In this document: positions 7,524 to 15,250 of the stretch, piece by piece
How the letters are laid out: each line of letters opens with the position of its first letter
How positions within the stretch are numbered: position 1 is the first letter of the stretch
Translations under genes and position numbers: made by a program
Source: Bacteroidales bacterium
Lineage (GTDB): Bacteria > Bacteroidota > Bacteroidia > Bacteroidales > UBA932
DNA length: 16,212 nucleotides
Assembly: GCA_017617475.1 (NCBI GenBank)
Contig: JAFZWC010000064.1
Coordinates: forward strand, 1 to 16,212
Direction of reading: 5' to 3'
Notes under the pieces: model-generated
Databases searched by the model: none
Seen by the model: the letters and a program-made list of their open reading frames with translations, nothing else
Told to the model about the DNA's origin: nothing

Positions 7524-8129
7524 ATGAAAAAGACCCTTATCATTTTTGGCGTAGCCGCTGCCATGGCCCTCGCCGCTTCTTGCAACCAGACCAACGGTAC
7601 CACCACCCAGGCCGCTCCCGCACAGGACAGCACCGCCGTGGCCGGCAGCATCGTTTTCTTCAACATGGATAAGATCCTCGAAGGCTACGACATGGCCAAT
7701 GACCTCAACTCCGTCTTCGAGACCAAGACCAGCGGCATCCAGGCCGAGATCGACCGCCGCGGCAAAAAGCTGGAGAAAGACGCCAACGATTTCCAGAACA
7801 AGGTGGACAAAGGCCTCCTCACCACTTCCGTAGCCCAGGCCCAGTACCAGAAGCTTCAGCAGCAGCAGCAGGAGTACCAGGAGTACGCCGTGCGCAAGCA
7901 GCAGGAAATGGCCGAAGAGCAGCAGGTGATGATGAACCAGATTGCCAACGCCATCGCCGAGTACGTGGCCGAGTACAACGAGACCCATCAGTACTCCCTT
8001 ATCCTCTCCACCGCCGGTAACATCATCTCCACCCCCGTGGTTTGCGGAGACCCCCGTCTGGACATTACCGAAGATCTTCTCGCCGGCCTGAACGCTGCCT
8101 ACATCAAGACCAAGGAAACTACTAAGTAA
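7524..8129 (+). CDS. OmpH/Skp-family lipoprotein
   Basis: This is a second OmpH-family protein, 201 residues. Unlike the one at 1808-2380 it has a lipoprotein signal: hydrophobic residues 5-18 and lipobox AASC with Cys20. A Thr/Gln/Ala-rich linker (about residues 21-42) leads to the family opening GSIVFFNMDKILEGYDMA. A long Gln/Glu/Lys-rich helical region (about 65-135, including the run QQQQQEYQEY) follows, then the closing YSLILSTAGNIIS and a C-terminal helix. It probably acts as a membrane-tethered periplasmic chaperone or scaffold; that is inference, since lipidated Skp variants are not well characterised. It leads the run that ends with bamD, keeping it with outer-membrane assembly. A CAG-repeat stretch encodes the Gln run. 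Confidence 0.85.
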   Translation: MKKTLIIFGVAAAMALAASCNQTNGTTTQAAPAQDSTAVAGSIVFFNMDKILEGYDMANDLNSVFETKTSGIQAEIDRRGKKLEKDANDFQNKVDKGLLTTSVAQAQYQKLQQQQQEYQEYAVRKQQEMAEEQQVMMNQIANAIAEYVAEYNETHQYSLILSTAGNIISTPVVCGDPRLDITEDLLAGLNAAYIKTKETTK

Positions 8130-8134
8130 TAAGG

Positions 8135-9250
8135 ATGAGGATCGCCATCCTATCCAGTTTTTACCCCTTGCGGGGTGGCATTTCCCAGTTCAACGCCAGT
8201 ATGCTGGCCGGACTGGGAAAATGTCATAATGTAAAGGCATTCAGTTTCTCCCGGCAGTATCCCGACTTCCTTTTCCCCGGCAAAACGCAGTATGTCACCC
8301 CGGAAGACGAAGCCACGCCCGTGGAGGCCGAAGCCCTACTGGATACCATCAATCCGTTAACCTGGATCAAGACGGCCCGCGCCATCCGCAAATGGAAGGC
8401 CGACCTTCTGGTGATGAAATACTGGATGAGCTGGTTCGCCCCGTCCATGGGCTATGTAGCCCGCCACTGCGGCTGCAAGAGCGTGGTGGTTCTGGACAAC
8501 GTTATCCCTCACGAAGCCCACTGGTTCGACAAACCCCTCACCCGTTACTTCCTTAAGGGCTGCACGGGCTTTGTCTCCATGTCGGAAAGTGTGGAGAACG
8601 ATCTTCTGAACCTCCGGCCCGACGCCCCGCACATCTTGAGGCCGCATCCCCTGTACACCCACTTCGGAGAGAAGCTTCCCAGGAAAGAAGCCGTGGAGGC
8701 CCTGGGGCTGGATCCGGCCCGCAACACCCTCCTTTTCTTCGGCCTTATCCGGGAGTACAAGGGGCTGGATATCCTGCTGGAAGCCTTCCGGGACCTTCCC
8801 CAGAACTACCAGCTGGTGATTGCCGGCGAGCCTTACGGCTCTTTTGACAAGTACCAGGCCCTCATCGATTCCCTTCCGGGAAAAGACCGCGTCCGCGTGT
8901 TTCCGGACTATATCCGCGACTCGGAGGTCAAACGCTTTTTCAGCGCGGCCGACCTGGCCGTCCTCCCCTACCGGAGCGCCACCCAGAGCGGTATCAGTTC
9001 CATCGCCTGCCACTTCGACGTGCCCATGGTGGTCACCGACGTGGGCGGACTCAAAGGCACCATAGGTGCCCGTGGCACGGGAATTGTCGCACCGGAAGCA
9101 TCGGCCCCGGCCATCCGGAAAGAGATTTTGCGCTATTTTGAAGACCCTTCCCTGCAGGAGAGCTGCCATGCCGCCATCCTTCAGGAAAAGAAACGGCTGG
9201 GCTGGGACGCCTTCTGCGAGGCTCTCTCGGACTTTGCCGCCACCCTATAA
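8135..9250 (+). CDS. Glycosyltransferase, GT4-like (GT-B fold)
   Basis: The 371-residue cytosolic protein has the two-Rossmann GT-B layout. The N-terminal half opens with RIAILSSFYPLRGGISQFN, the glycine-rich acceptor-side loop typical of GT4 enzymes. The C-terminal half starts near residue 198 with LLFFGLIREYKGLDILLEAF, the usual linker strand and helix. The donor-binding region around residues 270-305 reads ADLAVLPYRSATQSGISSIA then CHFDVPMVVTDVGG; here the common E-x7-E element appears as a QSGISS variant. The sugar and acceptor cannot be told from sequence. It starts five bases after the OmpH-like lipoprotein stop and ends 12 bases before the LysM gene, so it is probably co-transcribed with envelope genes and may act in cell-surface glycan synthesis. 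Confidence 0.88.
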   Translation: MRIAILSSFYPLRGGISQFNASMLAGLGKCHNVKAFSFSRQYPDFLFPGKTQYVTPEDEATPVEAEALLDTINPLTWIKTARAIRKWKADLLVMKYWMSWFAPSMGYVARHCGCKSVVVLDNVIPHEAHWFDKPLTRYFLKGCTGFVSMSESVENDLLNLRPDAPHILRPHPLYTHFGEKLPRKEAVEALGLDPARNTLLFFGLIREYKGLDILLEAFRDLPQNYQLVIAGEPYGSFDKYQALIDSLPGKDRVRVFPDYIRDSEVKRFFSAADLAVLPYRSATQSGISSIACHFDVPMVVTDVGGLKGTIGARGTGIVAPEASAPAIRKEILRYFEDPSLQESCHAAILQEKKRLGWDAFCEALSDFAATL

Positions 9251-9262
9251 CCTGCGAAAAGT

Positions 9263-10948
9263 ATGAAACGACACATCGCCCTTCTGGCTTCTCTGCTGGT
9301 GCTCACCTGCACCGCTGCCGTGGCTCAGGACTACGTTCCCACGCCGGTCACCATCTCTACCGAGAAGGTAAAACTGAACGGAAAGGTATACTATGCCCAC
9401 CTGGTGCAGGATCGTCAGACCGTCTACAGCATTGCCAAAGCCTACGGTGTAACCGAAGAGGACCTTTATGAAGCCAATCCCAGCCTCCGCGAAACGGGCC
9501 TGCAGAAAAGCAGCATCCTCCTTGTTCCCGTAGACAAGCAGAAGGTGGCCGAAAAGGCGGCCGAATCGGCCCGGAATGCGGCAGCAGCAGTTGCCCCGGA
9601 CCGGCAGCAGGAACAGCAGGACGAATACAAGGAGCATACGGTGCGCTGGTACGAGGACATTGACGACATAGCCCGCCGCTACGGCGTTACAGTCCAGGAA
9701 ATCATGGACTACAACAACCTCAAGACCCGCAAACTGAGCACCCGCCAGGTGCTGCGCATCCCCCTCAGAAGGGTCGACGCCCCCGTCTACACGCCCGTGG
9801 AACCGGAGGAGAGTCCCGTAGAGGAGCAGGCCGAACCCGTGAACGGGGAAGCCCAGGAAGAAGAAGGAGTGCCCCAGGAGCAGGCCGGGGAGGAAACCTT
9901 CGTGGTTTCCCATCCCAAGGATGTGGTGGATTTCACCTTGCTGCTTCCCCTGAAAGTGGGCAACAGCGCCACTGAAGCCAACATGGACTTCTACTCCGGC
10001 GTTCTCATGGCCCTGAAGGACCTGGAAGCCGAAGGCCTCAAGGTGGACATGCACGTCCATGACCTTTATTCCGGCATGCCCGACGTAGAGAAACTGTGCC
10101 AGAGCGACTTCGTGCTGGGCCCCGTCGCTTCCCGTGACGTGGAGGTGATGCTGCAGATGATTGACGGCCGCGTGCCGCTCATCTCGCCCCTGGACCAGCG
10201 CGCCGCCAGCCTGAGCACCAGCTACCGCAACTTCATCCAGGCTCCCGCCGGCGCCGAGAATCAATACGAAGACCTGGCCAGCTGGGTCCAGAACGACCTC
10301 CAGTCCGGTGACAGGCTCCTGTTCGTAAGCGAGAAAAACGCCAGCAACGTGCAGGCAGCCGTGAACATCCGCACGGCCATGGCCCGCCGCAATCTCCAAT
10401 ACCAGATTCTGAACTACGCCATCAGCGCCGGCCGTGCCGTGCCGGATTCCCTGTCCCATCGCCTGGTGCGAAACGGGGTCAACCGCGTGGTGGTGGCATC
10501 CGAGAGCGAAGCCTTCGTGGGCGACGTGGTGCGCAATCTGGGCATCATGCTGGGCAAGGGGTATGACATTGTCATGTACGCCCCCTCCAAGGTCCGCAAC
10601 TTCGATTCCATCGACGGAAGCGCCCTGCACGACGTATCGTCCCATATCAGCACCGCCTATCACGTGAATTACGGCAGCCCCGAGGTGGACGAATTCATCC
10701 ATGCCTACCGCGCCCTGTTCCGCACCGAGCCTTCCCAGTTTGCCTTCCAGGGCTACGACACCGCCTGCTATTTTGTGCGCAGCGTGGCCCGTCACGGATC
10801 GGCCTGGACCAACAAGCTGGGACTGGAGCGCTTCCATGGCCTGCACACGGACTTCCTCTTCGAGGCCGATGACAACGACGACCGTCACAACGTGGCCATC
10901 CGCCGCATCATTTACCAGCCGGACTATACGACGGTCCTGCTGCCCTAG
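9263..10948 (+). CDS. LysM protein with periplasmic-binding-like C-terminal domain
   Basis: This 561-residue exported protein has a signal peptide (residues 1-21, AVA before Gln22; Cys16 makes a lipoprotein form conceivable). Two LysM modules follow at about residues 46-90 and 121-166 (QTVYSIAKAYGVTEEDLYEANP and VRWYEDIDDIARRYGV), which bind peptidoglycan glycan strands. A Glu/Pro-rich linker of about 45 residues leads to a domain from about residue 218 to the end. This starts VDFTLLLPLKVG, passes through DFVLGPVASRDVEVML and VPLISPLDQRA, and resembles type I periplasmic binding proteins as in branched-chain amino acid receptors and LpoA. The architecture is known in Bacteroidetes but its role is not established. 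A link to peptidoglycan synthase control is inferred by analogy with LpoA. Confidence 0.85.
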   Translation: MKRHIALLASLLVLTCTAAVAQDYVPTPVTISTEKVKLNGKVYYAHLVQDRQTVYSIAKAYGVTEEDLYEANPSLRETGLQKSSILLVPVDKQKVAEKAAESARNAAAAVAPDRQQEQQDEYKEHTVRWYEDIDDIARRYGVTVQEIMDYNNLKTRKLSTRQVLRIPLRRVDAPVYTPVEPEESPVEEQAEPVNGEAQEEEGVPQEQAGEETFVVSHPKDVVDFTLLLPLKVGNSATEANMDFYSGVLMALKDLEAEGLKVDMHVHDLYSGMPDVEKLCQSDFVLGPVASRDVEVMLQMIDGRVPLISPLDQRAASLSTSYRNFIQAPAGAENQYEDLASWVQNDLQSGDRLLFVSEKNASNVQAAVNIRTAMARRNLQYQILNYAISAGRAVPDSLSHRLVRNGVNRVVVASESEAFVGDVVRNLGIMLGKGYDIVMYAPSKVRNFDSIDGSALHDVSSHISTAYHVNYGSPEVDEFIHAYRALFRTEPSQFAFQGYDTACYFVRSVARHGSAWTNKLGLERFHGLHTDFLFEADDNDDRHNVAIRRIIYQPDYTTVLLP

Positions 10949-10960
10949 CCCCTGCCAAGT

Positions 10961-11890
10961 ATGGAACGGACAAAATGCCTTATCCTGGGCGGAGGTCCCG
11001 CCGGATTCACCGCCGCCATCTACGCCTCCCGCGCCAACCTTTCCCCTGTAGTGTATGAGGGAATCCAGCCGGGCGGCCAGCTCACCACCACCACCATTGT
11101 GGAGAACTTCCCCGGTTTCCCGGGCGGGGTTGATGCCAACACCCTTATGGACAACATGAGGGAACAGGCCCGCAGCTTCGGAGCCGATGTCCGTCAGGGC
11201 ACCGCCACCGCCGTAGACCTGTCCCATCGGCCTTTCCTGGTAACCATTGATGCCGAGAAGCAGATTGAGGCCGACAGCCTTATCATTGCCACCGGCGCGC
11301 AGGCCCGTTACCTGGGACTGCCCTCGGAAGAGAAGTTCAAGGGTTCCGGCGTAAGCGCGTGCGCCACTTGCGACGGCTTTTTCTACCGCAAACGCACCGT
11401 GGCCGTGGTGGGCGGCGGAGACACCGCCTGCGAAGACGCCCTTTACCTGGCCGGCCTGGCCAAGAAGGTGTACATGATAGTGCGCCGCGACGTTTTCCGC
11501 GCTTCCAAGATTATGCAGGAGAAGGTCCTGGGCACCGAGAACATCGAGGTCCTGTGGAACTGCAACACCCAGGAAGTGCTGGGTAACGCCATGGGTGTCA
11601 CCGGCGCCCGGCTTCTGCGCAAGGACGGCACCGTTTTTGATATTGCCATCGACGGATTTTTCCTCGCCATCGGCCACTCGCCCGCTTCGGAGCTCTTTGC
11701 TCCCTGGCTGGAAAGGGATGCCGCCGGCTACCTGGTCACCAGGCCCGGCACCACGGAGACCTCGGTCCCGGGTGTGTTTGCCGCCGGTGACGTGCAGGAC
11801 CCTCACTACCGCCAGGCCATTACGGCCGCCGGTTCGGGATGCATGGCCGCCCGTGACGCCGAAAAATTCCTCCTGGAACAAGCTAATTAA
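10961..11890 (+). CDS. trxB: Thioredoxin-disulfide reductase
   Basis: This flavoenzyme passes electrons from NADPH to thioredoxin and maintains cytoplasmic thiols. The 309-residue product has the FAD-binding GGGPAGFTAAIYASRANL near the N-terminus, the redox-active CATC at residues 134-137 within SACATCDGFFYRK, the NADPH-binding GGGDTACEDALYL, and the C-terminal FAD motif GVFAAGDVQDPHYRQ. The low-molecular-weight bacterial TrxB class is clear from length and motif order. It starts 12 bases after the LysM gene and stops 8 bases before bamD, so it is co-transcribed with envelope genes. NADPH for it depends on NadK, encoded nearby on the other strand. No odd substitutions are seen. Confidence 0.96.
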   Translation: MERTKCLILGGGPAGFTAAIYASRANLSPVVYEGIQPGGQLTTTTIVENFPGFPGGVDANTLMDNMREQARSFGADVRQGTATAVDLSHRPFLVTIDAEKQIEADSLIIATGAQARYLGLPSEEKFKGSGVSACATCDGFFYRKRTVAVVGGGDTACEDALYLAGLAKKVYMIVRRDVFRASKIMQEKVLGTENIEVLWNCNTQEVLGNAMGVTGARLLRKDGTVFDIAIDGFFLAIGHSPASELFAPWLERDAAGYLVTRPGTTETSVPGVFAAGDVQDPHYRQAITAAGSGCMAARDAEKFLLEQAN

Positions 11891-11898
11891 CTCTTACG

Positions 11899-12723
11899 AT
11901 GAGATATATTAAACTTTCTGCGCTTCTTGCCCTGTGTCTGATGACCGCCCTGTCCTGCAAATCCCAGTACGAGGTTTTGCTGTCGTCCGGCGACGTAGAC
12001 GCCAAGTACGAAGCCGCCATGAATTACTTCAACCTGAAGAAGTATCAAAAGGCCGCCCAGCTGTTTGAATCCATGGCCGTGCTCACCAGCGGTACCGAAA
12101 GGGACGACACCGTCCAGTACTACTGGGGCCTGTCCAACTACCGCTACAAGGATTACTACACGGCCGAATCCAACTTCGCCCGCTTCGTGGAGAACTTCCC
12201 CCGCAGCCCCTTCGCTCCGGAGGCCGAGTTCTACCGCCTGGACTGCATGTACCGGGCCACCTACCGCTGGGAACTGGACCAGCTGCCCACCCGCAGCTGC
12301 ATGGCCGCCATCGCAGAGTTTATCCGCGAACGCCCGGACGACGTCCACATCCCCGCCTGCAAGGACATGATCATCGACCTTCAGGACCGCCTGGACCGCA
12401 AGGACTTCGAAGCCGGCAAACTGTATTATAAGATGGAAGACTATCCGGCCGCCCGCATCAAGCTGCAGAATGTGCTCAAAACCAATGCGGACAACTTCTA
12501 CCGCGAGGATGTGCTGTACTATACCGCCATGTCTTCCTATCACTACGCCCGCCTGAGTGTGGCCCGGAAACAGAAAGACCGTTACCTCACCTTCGTGGAC
12601 GACTATCTGAACTTCGTGGGCGAATACCCCGAGTCCAAGCATCGCTCCGAACTGGACCGCCTGTACCGCCAGGTGCAGAAGATTACGGGACGCAGCGGGG
12701 AAACGGCCGAATCCGTGGATTAA
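11899..12723 (+). CDS. bamD: BamD, outer-membrane assembly lipoprotein
   Basis: BamD is the essential lipoprotein partner of BamA and binds it through TPR repeats on the periplasmic side of the outer membrane. The 274-residue product has a lipoprotein signal with lipobox ALSC (Cys20). TPR-like helices follow: AKYEAAMNYFNLKKYQKAAQ, then WGLSNYRYKDYYTAESNFAR, then FVENFPRSPFAPEAEFY, and later GKLYYKMEDYPAARIKLQNV. The FPxSPFxPxAxF signature is typical of BamD/YfiO. A Ser/Glu tail ends the protein. It is the last gene of the run starting at 7524, eight bases after trxB. bamA lies on the other strand of the same window, so the two essential BAM subunits are about 7 kb apart. Confidence 0.93.
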   Translation: MRYIKLSALLALCLMTALSCKSQYEVLLSSGDVDAKYEAAMNYFNLKKYQKAAQLFESMAVLTSGTERDDTVQYYWGLSNYRYKDYYTAESNFARFVENFPRSPFAPEAEFYRLDCMYRATYRWELDQLPTRSCMAAIAEFIRERPDDVHIPACKDMIIDLQDRLDRKDFEAGKLYYKMEDYPAARIKLQNVLKTNADNFYREDVLYYTAMSSYHYARLSVARKQKDRYLTFVDDYLNFVGEYPESKHRSELDRLYRQVQKITGRSGETAESVD

Positions 12724-12742
12724 TTCAAAAAATATTTTTGAA
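12724..12742. repeat. AT-rich inverted repeat in the bamD-rpoZ gap
   Basis: TTCAAAAA (12724-12731) and TTTTTGAA (12735-12742) form a perfect 8-bp inverted repeat around ATA, starting just after the bamD stop. The same bases include TATTTTTG at 12733-12740, which matches the -7 consensus TAnnTTTG and would start transcription near 12747, giving about a 50-nt leader for rpoZ. It could be a promoter, an operator or a weak terminator; the sequence alone does not decide. Confidence 0.45.
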
Positions 12743-12795
12743 ACTCTCTTCGGATAGCCGCTGTACTTTAATATAGAATAAGGTAAAATTACATA

Positions 12796-13140
12796 ATGGA
12801 AAACAAGAAAAAAGTACCTGTGAACACGGTGACGCGCGACATCAAGAACCTCGCCGCCCCCACCGGAAACATCTATGAATCCGTAGTGATTCTTTACAAG
12901 CGGGCCAACCAGATTGCCGTGGCCGAGAAAAAGGAACTCATGAAGAAACTGGACGAGTTCCGCGGAGACCGCGACACCATGGAAGAGGTCTTCGAGAACA
13001 AGGAGCAGATCGAGATCTCCAAGTACTACGAGCGCCAGCCCAAGCCGGACCTCACCGCCATCGCAGAATTCGAGAACGGCGAACTCTTCTACCGCAAGGC
13101 CCAAAACGAAAACCCGATAGACATCGAGAGCGGCAAATAA
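12796..13140 (+). CDS. rpoZ: RNA polymerase omega subunit, Bacteroidetes type
   Basis: This 114-residue protein matches the Bacteroidetes form of the RNA polymerase omega subunit, which helps fold and stabilise the beta-prime subunit. Visible family features are VNTVTRDIKNLAAPTGNIYE near the N-terminus, the helix SVVILYKRANQIAVAEKKEL that resembles the conserved omega core, and the C-terminal EVFENKEQIEISKYYERQPKP extension followed by an acidic end. There is no signal peptide. The call rests on recognising this conserved small protein; older annotations may label it a hypothetical protein. It begins the second plus-strand operon and stops three bases before recN. Confidence 0.85.
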   Translation: MENKKKVPVNTVTRDIKNLAAPTGNIYESVVILYKRANQIAVAEKKELMKKLDEFRGDRDTMEEVFENKEQIEISKYYERQPKPDLTAIAEFENGELFYRKAQNENPIDIESGK

Positions 13141-13143
13141 GCC

Positions 13144-14790
13144 ATGCTGTACAGCCTCTCGGTCTCCAATTACATTTTGATAGGCTCTCTGGACACTACG
13201 TTTCCGGAGGGTCTCATCATTATATCCGGAGAGACCGGAGCCGGCAAATCCATTCTCCTGGGTGCGCTGTCGCTGGTTCTGGGCGCCAAGGCCGATGCCG
13301 CCATGGTGGGGCCCAATGGTGAGAACTGCATAGTGGAAGCCGAGTTCGGCATAACGCCCGCCGTGAGGAAAATCCTCCGGGAGGCCGACCTGCCCGACGA
13401 AGGAGACCGCCTCATTCTGCGCCGCACGGTGGCGCTGAGCGGCCGCTCCCGCAGTTTTGCCAACGACGAACCCGTGACCCTTCCCGTCCTGCAGGACCTG
13501 GCCCGGGAACTGGTGGACATCCACTCCCAGCACCAGACCCTGAAGCTGGGCGACGAGCGCTTCCGCATGGACGCCCTGGACCTCTGGGCCCATACCATGG
13601 ACCTGAGGGAAGAATGCAGTACGGTCTGGAGCCGCGTACTGGAAGCCCGCCGGAACCTGGCGGCGCTTAAGGAGCGCGAGGCCAAGGCCGTGGCCGAGCA
13701 GGAGTATAACAGCGCCCGCTGGGAGCGCCTGCACCAGGCCAAACTGACCGGCGGAGAACTGGAAGCCCTGGAGGCCGAACAGAACGAACTGGCCCATGCC
13801 GAACAGATCAAGGAAACCCTCTGCGGTGTAGAGGAACTCCTCTCCCCCTCCTCGGAGGAAAGCGCCTCCCCGGCCCAGCTGCTTCGCGAAGCCTCACGCC
13901 TGCTTGAAAAGGCGGGGGCCTTCATTCCCTCTTTGAATGAACTGGCGCAGCGGGTAACATCGGCCCGGCTGGAGGTGGAAGACATCGCGGCCGAAGTAGC
14001 AACGGTGAACAGCCGCACCGAAGCCTCCCCCGAGCGTTTGCAGGTGGTGGAGGAAAGGCTTTCCCTCCTGTACGGCCTCCTGCAGAAGCACGGAGTGCAG
14101 ACGGTGGAGGAGCTCATGGCCGAAAGGGACCGCCTGGAAGGGCTGGTGATGGACGCCACTTCGCTGGGCGAAGAATGCGCCCGCGTGCAAAAGGAACTGG
14201 AGGCCCTGGAAACACGGCATCTGGAACTTTGCGCATCTCTGGGTGCCAAGCGCGCAGCCGCAGCCGCTCCGTTTGCGCAAGCCGTAGAGAAGGTGCTGCA
14301 CAGGCTGGAACTGGACCATGCGGTGTTCCAGGTGCAGGTGGCCGACGCCCCTGCCGGAGCGTTGGGAGCCAATTCCATCCAATTCCTCTTCTCCTCTACC
14401 GGCAAGGCGGCTACCGACATAGCCAAGGCGGCATCGGGCGGCGAACTGTCCCGCATCATGCTGAGCCTCAAGTCCGTCATGGCGCGCCTCACCCAGATGC
14501 CCACCCTCGTCTTCGACGAAATCGACACCGGCGTGTCGGGATCGGCCGCCGACAAAATGGGCTCCCTCGTATGTGAGATGGGAGCCGATATGCAGGTCTT
14601 TGCCATCACCCACCTTCCCCAGGTGGCCGCCAAGGGCCATGCCCACTACCTGGTCAGTAAAACGAACGACATAACTTCCATCAAGTGCCTGGACGGTGAA
14701 GGCCGCGTGCTGGAACTGGCCCGGATGCTCTCCGGCGCAACGGTTACGCCGGCTGCCATCGCCAACGCACAAGCCCTATTAAACGCCTGA
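13144..14790 (+). CDS. recN: DNA repair protein RecN
   Basis: RecN is an SMC-like ATPase that gathers DNA ends during double-strand break repair. The 548-residue protein is full length for the family. It has Walker A GETGAGKS at residues 29-36, the IHSQHQTLKL Q-loop region around residue 122, a long coiled-coil middle rich in Glu, Ala and Leu (about residues 160-400), the ABC signature ASGGELSRI from residue 430, and Walker B LVFDEID at about residues 455-461 followed by TGVSG. The D-loop/switch region ITHLPQVAAKGHAHY closes the head domain. It starts three bases after the omega gene and ends four bases before fur, so it is clearly in one operon. Confidence 0.97.
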   Translation: MLYSLSVSNYILIGSLDTTFPEGLIIISGETGAGKSILLGALSLVLGAKADAAMVGPNGENCIVEAEFGITPAVRKILREADLPDEGDRLILRRTVALSGRSRSFANDEPVTLPVLQDLARELVDIHSQHQTLKLGDERFRMDALDLWAHTMDLREECSTVWSRVLEARRNLAALKEREAKAVAEQEYNSARWERLHQAKLTGGELEALEAEQNELAHAEQIKETLCGVEELLSPSSEESASPAQLLREASRLLEKAGAFIPSLNELAQRVTSARLEVEDIAAEVATVNSRTEASPERLQVVEERLSLLYGLLQKHGVQTVEELMAERDRLEGLVMDATSLGEECARVQKELEALETRHLELCASLGAKRAAAAAPFAQAVEKVLHRLELDHAVFQVQVADAPAGALGANSIQFLFSSTGKAATDIAKAASGGELSRIMLSLKSVMARLTQMPTLVFDEIDTGVSGSAADKMGSLVCEMGADMQVFAITHLPQVAAKGHAHYLVSKTNDITSIKCLDGEGRVLELARMLSGATVTPAAIANAQALLNA

Positions 14791-14794
14791 GAAC

Positions 14795-15250
14795 ATGCCC
14801 CAACCCATCCTCCCCATCCCCACCATGGACGAGTTCCGCACCCAGTTGCGCCGTCACAACCTCAAAGCCACGCGGCAACGCCTGGCCGTTCACGAAGTCA
14901 TGATGGGCCTCGGACACGCTTCGGCCGACATGGTCTGTGAAGAGCTGTCCAAGCAAGGCTCGCACGTGACGGTGGCCTCCGTGTACAACATCCTTTCCCA
15001 GCTGGCCGACAACCGTATCTACGGACGGCGCCTGTCGGCCACCAGCAAGATGTTTTTTGACGTGAACATGGTGCGTCACATTCATCTGTACGACCGCGAG
15101 AACCATACCTACCGCGACCTCATCGACGAGGAACTGAACATGCTGGTAGCCTCTCACCTGAGACGCCGCAAGTTCAAGGGTTATACGGTAGAAGACATAG
15201 ATATTCAATTAATTGCACACCCCACCAAAAGCAAAACCAAGAACGCATGA
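14795..15250 (+). CDS. Fur-family transcriptional regulator lacking CxxC zinc sites
   Basis: The 151-residue protein has the Fur winged-helix domain: LRRHNLKATRQRLAVHEVM, then ASADMVCEELSKQGSHVTVA and SVYNILSQLADN, in which the TxASVYNxLxxL recognition helix is clear. The dimerisation domain follows with RHIHLYD. The usual CxxC pairs that bind structural zinc after HxH are missing (the segment reads HLYDRENHTYRD), and Cys48 is the only cysteine. Metal sensing through His residues, or another signal, is possible. The start at 14795 gives four bases between genes; Met11 at 14825 is an alternative start nearer the family's usual N-terminus. It overlaps the next gene by 4 bp (ATGA). The specific type (Fur, PerR, Zur) cannot be assigned. 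Confidence 0.85.
   Translation: MPQPILPIPTMDEFRTQLRRHNLKATRQRLAVHEVMMGLGHASADMVCEELSKQGSHVTVASVYNILSQLADNRIYGRRLSATSKMFFDVNMVRHIHLYDRENHTYRDLIDEELNMLVASHLRRRKFKGYTVEDIDIQLIAHPTKSKTKNA

Noticed and set aside
7857..7872. CAG repeat run in the OmpH-like lipoprotein gene
   Set aside because: Five Gln codons in a coiled coil are ordinary for this family; too short to argue for phase variation.
9245..11881. 878-aa minus-strand reading frame opposite the LysM and trxB genes
   Set aside because: It is a Gly/Val/His-rich shadow of two well-supported plus-strand genes, with no recognisable domain.
11887..13797. 636-aa minus-strand reading frame opposite bamD, rpoZ and recN
   Set aside because: It crosses three good genes and the gap between them without any domain of its own; a codon-bias artefact.
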